A model generated the notes under the pieces. It was given only the letters and a program-made list of their open reading frames with translations. It made no database searches and was not told where the DNA came from. 64,000 nt of DNA. Source: Streptomyces misionensis (GTDB lineage Bacteria > Actinomycetota > Actinomycetes > Streptomycetales > Streptomycetaceae). The stretch spans positions 3,674,501 to 3,738,500 of the forward strand of contig NZ_FNTD01000004.1 of assembly GCF_900104815.1 (NCBI RefSeq), written 5' to 3'. The translations under genes and the position numbers were made by a program. Every line of letters starts with the position of its first letter. Position 1 is the stretch's first letter. Shown here in pieces: positions 61,012 through 64,000 of the stretch.

Positions 61012-62097
61012 TCAGACGGCGGGCGAACGGCGGTCGGTGACCAGCTCCATCGGGGCGGCCTCACCGGCCAGCAGGTCGCGCAGCGCGGCGGCCAGGGCGC
61101 CGTCCCCGGGCAGCGGGTCCACGTCCGCGCCCTCGTCGGCGAGGTCCACCAGCCGCACCACGACGTCCTCGCGCTCGAAGAGCGTGCTGCGCAGCACCCG
61201 GCTCGCCGGGTCGTCCGCGTCCGCCGAGTCCGCCTTGGCCAGCAGCTCCGCGAGCTTCATCCCGCACCCCGGCCGGGCCGGGTAGTACAGGGCCCGGCGG
61301 GTGCCCTCGGGCCGGTCGTCCGCCATCACGTGGTGGACGGCGGGCAGCGCCGCCCGGGTGAAGAACAGCCGCGCCGACTCCTGGTCGTCCAGGTCCCGGT
61401 CCTGCTCCAGATAGGGGTTGATGGCCTCCTCCACGGCCCGCACCTCGGGCGAGCGCGCCACGTGGCGCAGGGCGGCCATCAGGTCGCCGCGCACCTCGAT
61501 GGCGCGCACCACCCGGTTGCCGTGCATGAACAGCGAGGTGCGCAGCAGCCGCGTGGAGTCGTCCACCCGCGGCTCCGGTGCGGCGTAGTCGGCGAGCAGC
61601 CGGGCGACCTTGTCCTCGGTGCCGGGCTTCACCGTGAAGGTCAGCGCGTGCCGGATCACCCCGTCACCGATGCGCACCTCGCTCTGCAGCCGGCCCCGGG
61701 CGGGCGCGTCGCCCGCGTACGCCCGGCCCGTCTCGCGGACGATGTGGAAGCGCAGCGAACGGGTGTTGCGCACGCAGGAGTGCAGCGGCTCCACCATCCG
61801 CACGTGCTCCTCGCTGTTCACCCAGGTGAGGAACGGCGGGGCACTCTCCCACTCGCTGGTGATGAGCCATTGGGATGGATTCTCGATGGACTGGCAGAGT
61901 TGGTCGCTGACATGCCCGGGCACGGACGCAACCTGGTTGCAGAGCTGCTCGTACGCCTCCAGGAACTGCTGCTGCGCGCCTTCGTAGACGTCGACCAGCA
62001 GCACGACCCGGAGCCGCGAGCCGTCGAACACGGACTGGGAGACACGCGACACGTCCCGTGCCGGCGCTTCTGACAGACGTTCAGAGGTGGTGGTCAT
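61012..62097 (-). CDS. whiE-ORFI: SchA/CurD-like polyketide protein
   Basis: A 361-residue protein of the SchA/CurD family, characteristic of spore pigment clusters. It seems built of two related ferredoxin-like halves ([21 protein letters not shown] and later AVLFTVKPG-type [21 protein letters not shown]). Its reaction is unknown. ATG 62097 is chosen as AAGGAG lies upstream; ATG 62142 in the same frame would add 15 residues. It is the first gene of the leftward operon, divergent from the FAD monooxygenase. Corresponds to whiE ORF I. Confidence 0.88.
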   Translation of the reverse strand: MTTTSERLSEAPARDVSRVSQSVFDGSRLRVVLLVDVYEGAQQQFLEAYEQLCNQVASVPGHVSDQLCQSIENPSQWLITSEWESAPPFLTWVNSEEHVRMVEPLHSCVRNTRSLRFHIVRETGRAYAGDAPARGRLQSEVRIGDGVIRHALTFTVKPGTEDKVARLLADYAAPEPRVDDSTRLLRTSLFMHGNRVVRAIEVRGDLMAALRHVARSPEVRAVEEAINPYLEQDRDLDDQESARLFFTRAALPAVHHVMADDRPEGTRRALYYPARPGCGMKLAELLAKADSADADDPASRVLRSTLFEREDVVVRLVDLADEGADVDPLPGDGALAAALRDLLAGEAAPMELVTDRRSPAV

Positions 62098-62306
62098 GGT
62101 GCGGACATCTCCTTGGCGGGGGTTCTCGGGTGCGCCGGTCACCGCCGTGACGCGACGTCAGCGCTTCTTGATCCTGTGCCGCTGTCCGTGAGCCCGCGAC
62201 TCGTAGGAACCACGTGGGTGATCCAGGGCGCAAATGGCCCCAATCATGTGGATAGCGGGCATGAAAGTGACAGGCGCTCGTACGCACCCCTGCTCTGGAG
62301 GCCTCG

Positions 62307-63947
62307 ATGCATCACCCAGCCGACCACCGGGTCCCCGTCCTCATCGTGGGCGGCTCTCTGGTGGGCCTGTCCACATCCCTGTTCCTGGGCCGCCTCGGCG
62401 TACGCCATCTGCTCGTCGAGCGGCACGCCGGGACCTCCCACCACCCCCGCGGACGGGGCAACAACGTCCGGACGATGGAGCTGTTCCGGGTGGCCGGCAT
62501 CGAGCCGGACATCAAGGCGGCGGCCTCCCTGCTCGCCGACAACCACGGCATCCTGCAGACCCCGACCCTCGTCGGCGACGCCGGGGAGTGGCTGTTCCGG
62601 GAGATCGACCCCGGCGGCGGCCTGAAGAAGTTCAGCCCCACCGCCTGGTGCCTGTGCAGCCAGAACGACCTCGAACCGGTGCTGGTGGACAGCGCCCGCG
62701 AACTCGGCGGCGACCTGCGCTACCACCACGAGATGGAGTCCTTCGAACAGGACGCCGACGGGGTGACCGCCGTCGTCCGCGACCGCTCCACCGACGAGCG
62801 CTACACCGTCCGGGCGGACTACCTCGTCGCCGCGGACGGCCCCCGCAGCCCCGTCCGCCACGCCCTCGGCATCGGCCGGAGCGGCCCCGGCGACCTGTTC
62901 GCCAACGTCAGCGTCACCTTCGAATCCACCCGGCTGGCCGACGTCGTCGGCGACCGCCGCTTCATCTGCTGCTACCTCACCCACCCGGACGCCGACGGCG
63001 CCCTGCTCCCCGTCGACAACAAGGAGCGCTGGGTCTTCCACGCCCCCTGGCACCCCGAACTCGGCGAAACGCTGGAGGAGTTCACCGAGGAGCGGCTCCA
63101 GCGGCACATCGCCGCCGCCGTCGGCGTGCCCGGCCTGGACGTGAGAATCACCGGGATGGCCTCCTGGCGTGCCGCCGAACGGGTCGCCGACTCCTACTCG
63201 TCCGGCCGGGTCTTCCTCGCCGGCGACTCCGCCCACGAGATGTCCCCCACCGGCGCCTTCGGCTCCAACACCGGCATCCAGGACGCCCACAACCTCGCCT
63301 GGAAGCTCGCCGCCGTCCTCGACGGCTGGGCCTCCCCCGCCCTCCTCGACACCTACGGCTCGGAGCGCCGCCCGGTCGCCGTCGCCACCAGCGCCCGCGC
63401 CTCCGCACGCTCCGTCGAGCACAGCCACCCCGGCTTCGCCCCCGCCCCCGGCGTCGGCGGCGCCAAGCGCGGCGGCATCCTCAACGTCGTCCTCGGCTAC
63501 CACTACCCGCAGGGCGCCGCCCTCGGCACCGACCCCGCGGCGCCGGTCATCCCCGACAACGTCGCCCTCACCGGCCGCCCCGGCACCCGCGCCCCGCACC
63601 TGTGGCTGCGCCAGGCCGCCCGGCGGCTGTCCACCCTCGACCTCTACGAGCGCTCCATGGTGCTGCTCACCGACGCCCCCGACGACGCGGGCTGGTACGA
63701 CGCCGCCCGGCGCATCGCCGCCACGGACGGCGTCCGCCTGGACGCCTATCGCATCGGCCCGGGCGCCGACGCCGACCTGATGTACGACACCGAGGGCGCC
63801 GACTGGGCCGCCCTGCACGGCGTCACCGCCGACGGCGCCGTCCTGGTCCGCCCGGACGGCTTCGTCGCCTGGCGCGCGGACGCCGCGGTCCCCGACCCGG
63901 AGACGGCCCTGAGGGAGGCCCTGAAGACGGTCCTGCGCACGGGCTGA
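62307..63947 (+). CDS. whiE-ORFVIII: FAD-dependent aromatic polyketide monooxygenase
   Basis: A 546-residue class A flavin monooxygenase that hydroxylates the polyketide. The FAD GxGxxG-type motif is VLIVGGSLVGLSTSLFLG, and the second motif is FLAGDSAHEMSPTGAFGSNTGIQDAHNLAWKL. ADYLVAADGPRSPVRHALGI is the DG motif. ATG 62307. It is divergent from the SchA/CurD gene, with a 209-base region between them. In S. coelicolor the corresponding gene (whiE ORF VIII) is transcribed from a separate sporulation promoter that depends on sigma F, which I could not confirm here. A hairpin terminator follows. Confidence 0.92.
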   Translation: MHHPADHRVPVLIVGGSLVGLSTSLFLGRLGVRHLLVERHAGTSHHPRGRGNNVRTMELFRVAGIEPDIKAAASLLADNHGILQTPTLVGDAGEWLFREIDPGGGLKKFSPTAWCLCSQNDLEPVLVDSARELGGDLRYHHEMESFEQDADGVTAVVRDRSTDERYTVRADYLVAADGPRSPVRHALGIGRSGPGDLFANVSVTFESTRLADVVGDRRFICCYLTHPDADGALLPVDNKERWVFHAPWHPELGETLEEFTEERLQRHIAAAVGVPGLDVRITGMASWRAAERVADSYSSGRVFLAGDSAHEMSPTGAFGSNTGIQDAHNLAWKLAAVLDGWASPALLDTYGSERRPVAVATSARASARSVEHSHPGFAPAPGVGGAKRGGILNVVLGYHYPQGAALGTDPAAPVIPDNVALTGRPGTRAPHLWLRQAARRLSTLDLYERSMVLLTDAPDDAGWYDAARRIAATDGVRLDAYRIGPGADADLMYDTEGADWAALHGVTADGAVLVRPDGFVAWRADAAVPDPETALREALKTVLRTG

Positions 63948-63957
63948 CCAGCGTGGA

Positions 63958-63997
63958 AACGGCGCGGGGCGACCCGATGGGCGGTCCCCGCGCCGTT
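63958..63997 (+). terminator. terminator of FAD monooxygenase
   Basis: Twelve-base perfect arms (AACGGCGCGGGG and its complement) with a 16-base loop, 10 bases after the stop codon, at the very end of the window. Confidence 0.8.
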
Positions 63998-64000
63998 CCG

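Overview
The window is high-GC actinobacterial chromosome, almost certainly Streptomyces: dense GC-rich genes, many GTG/TTG starts, the futalosine menaquinone genes mqnB/mqnD, a lone groEL with CIRCE operators, DasR-type operators beside nagKA, a CdgB-type diguanylate cyclase, and a whiE-type spore pigment locus. Gene order from about 2.7 to 51 kb resembles, from memory, the S. coelicolor SCO4327 to SCO4266 core region, so most of the window is conserved housekeeping chromosome rather than a mobile island. I found no tRNA, rRNA, CRISPR array, prophage or intact insertion sequence.

Layout. 0-6 kb: DUF3027 fragment, an MFS exporter, a DUF2771 lipoprotein, mqnB-mqnD, an extended cold-shock protein, a small membrane protein and a HAD phosphatase. 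6-16 kb: a HAAS-domain membrane protein, a Helicase_C_3 protein with an XPB-type helicase, a HelD-like ATPase, and a small OB-fold protein with an SPFH/flotillin protein. 16-25 kb: CutC, mycothiol-dependent-enzyme-like and GNAT proteins, DUF4031, then an apparent MurNAc recovery locus (RpiR regulator, MurQ etherase, PTS EIIBC) and a methyltransferase. 25-31 kb: an old-yellow-enzyme-type oxidoreductase, groEL behind two tandem CIRCE operators, a cold-shock protein, and thrC with a CysO-like sulfur carrier behind a SAM riboswitch. 30.8-34 kb: glucosyl-3-phosphoglycerate synthase, otsA and otsB. 34-39 kb: DUF3263, a sugar-binding lipoprotein, nagK-nagA with tandem dre sites, and a 1-phosphofructokinase-family kinase. 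39-54 kb: an I36 protease-inhibitor-like protein, a CBM-like surface protein, cdgB, flavin reductase, ECF41-type sigma factor, ArfB, TerD, a GNAT-Nudix fusion, an M1 aminopeptidase, a pentapeptide-repeat protein, an EcaB-like oxidoreductase with a SoxR box, an MFS exporter, an FAD oxidoreductase and a rhomboid-like protein. Two related inverted-repeat (MITE-like) elements lie at 43.2 and 48.4 kb.

54.5-64 kb: a secreted beta-helix protein, then the spore pigment cluster: methyltransferase (+), then on the minus strand SchA/CurD-like protein, cupin, KS-alpha, CLF, ACP, aromatase/cyclase and TcmI-like cyclase, with a divergent FAD monooxygenase. The core makes and folds an aromatic polyketide; the oxygenase and methyltransferase probably tailor it.

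Cooperating themes: amino-sugar recovery (murQ/EIIBC, nagKA, dre sites), trehalose synthesis (otsA/otsB), stress proteins, and development (cdgB, spore pigment). No wholly novel system is evident. The points most worth following are regulatory sites (SAM riboswitch on thrC, double CIRCE, tandem dre, SoxR box, Crp/BldD-like palindrome), the Gly-Gly-Cys-tailed sulfur carrier, and the MITE-like repeats.
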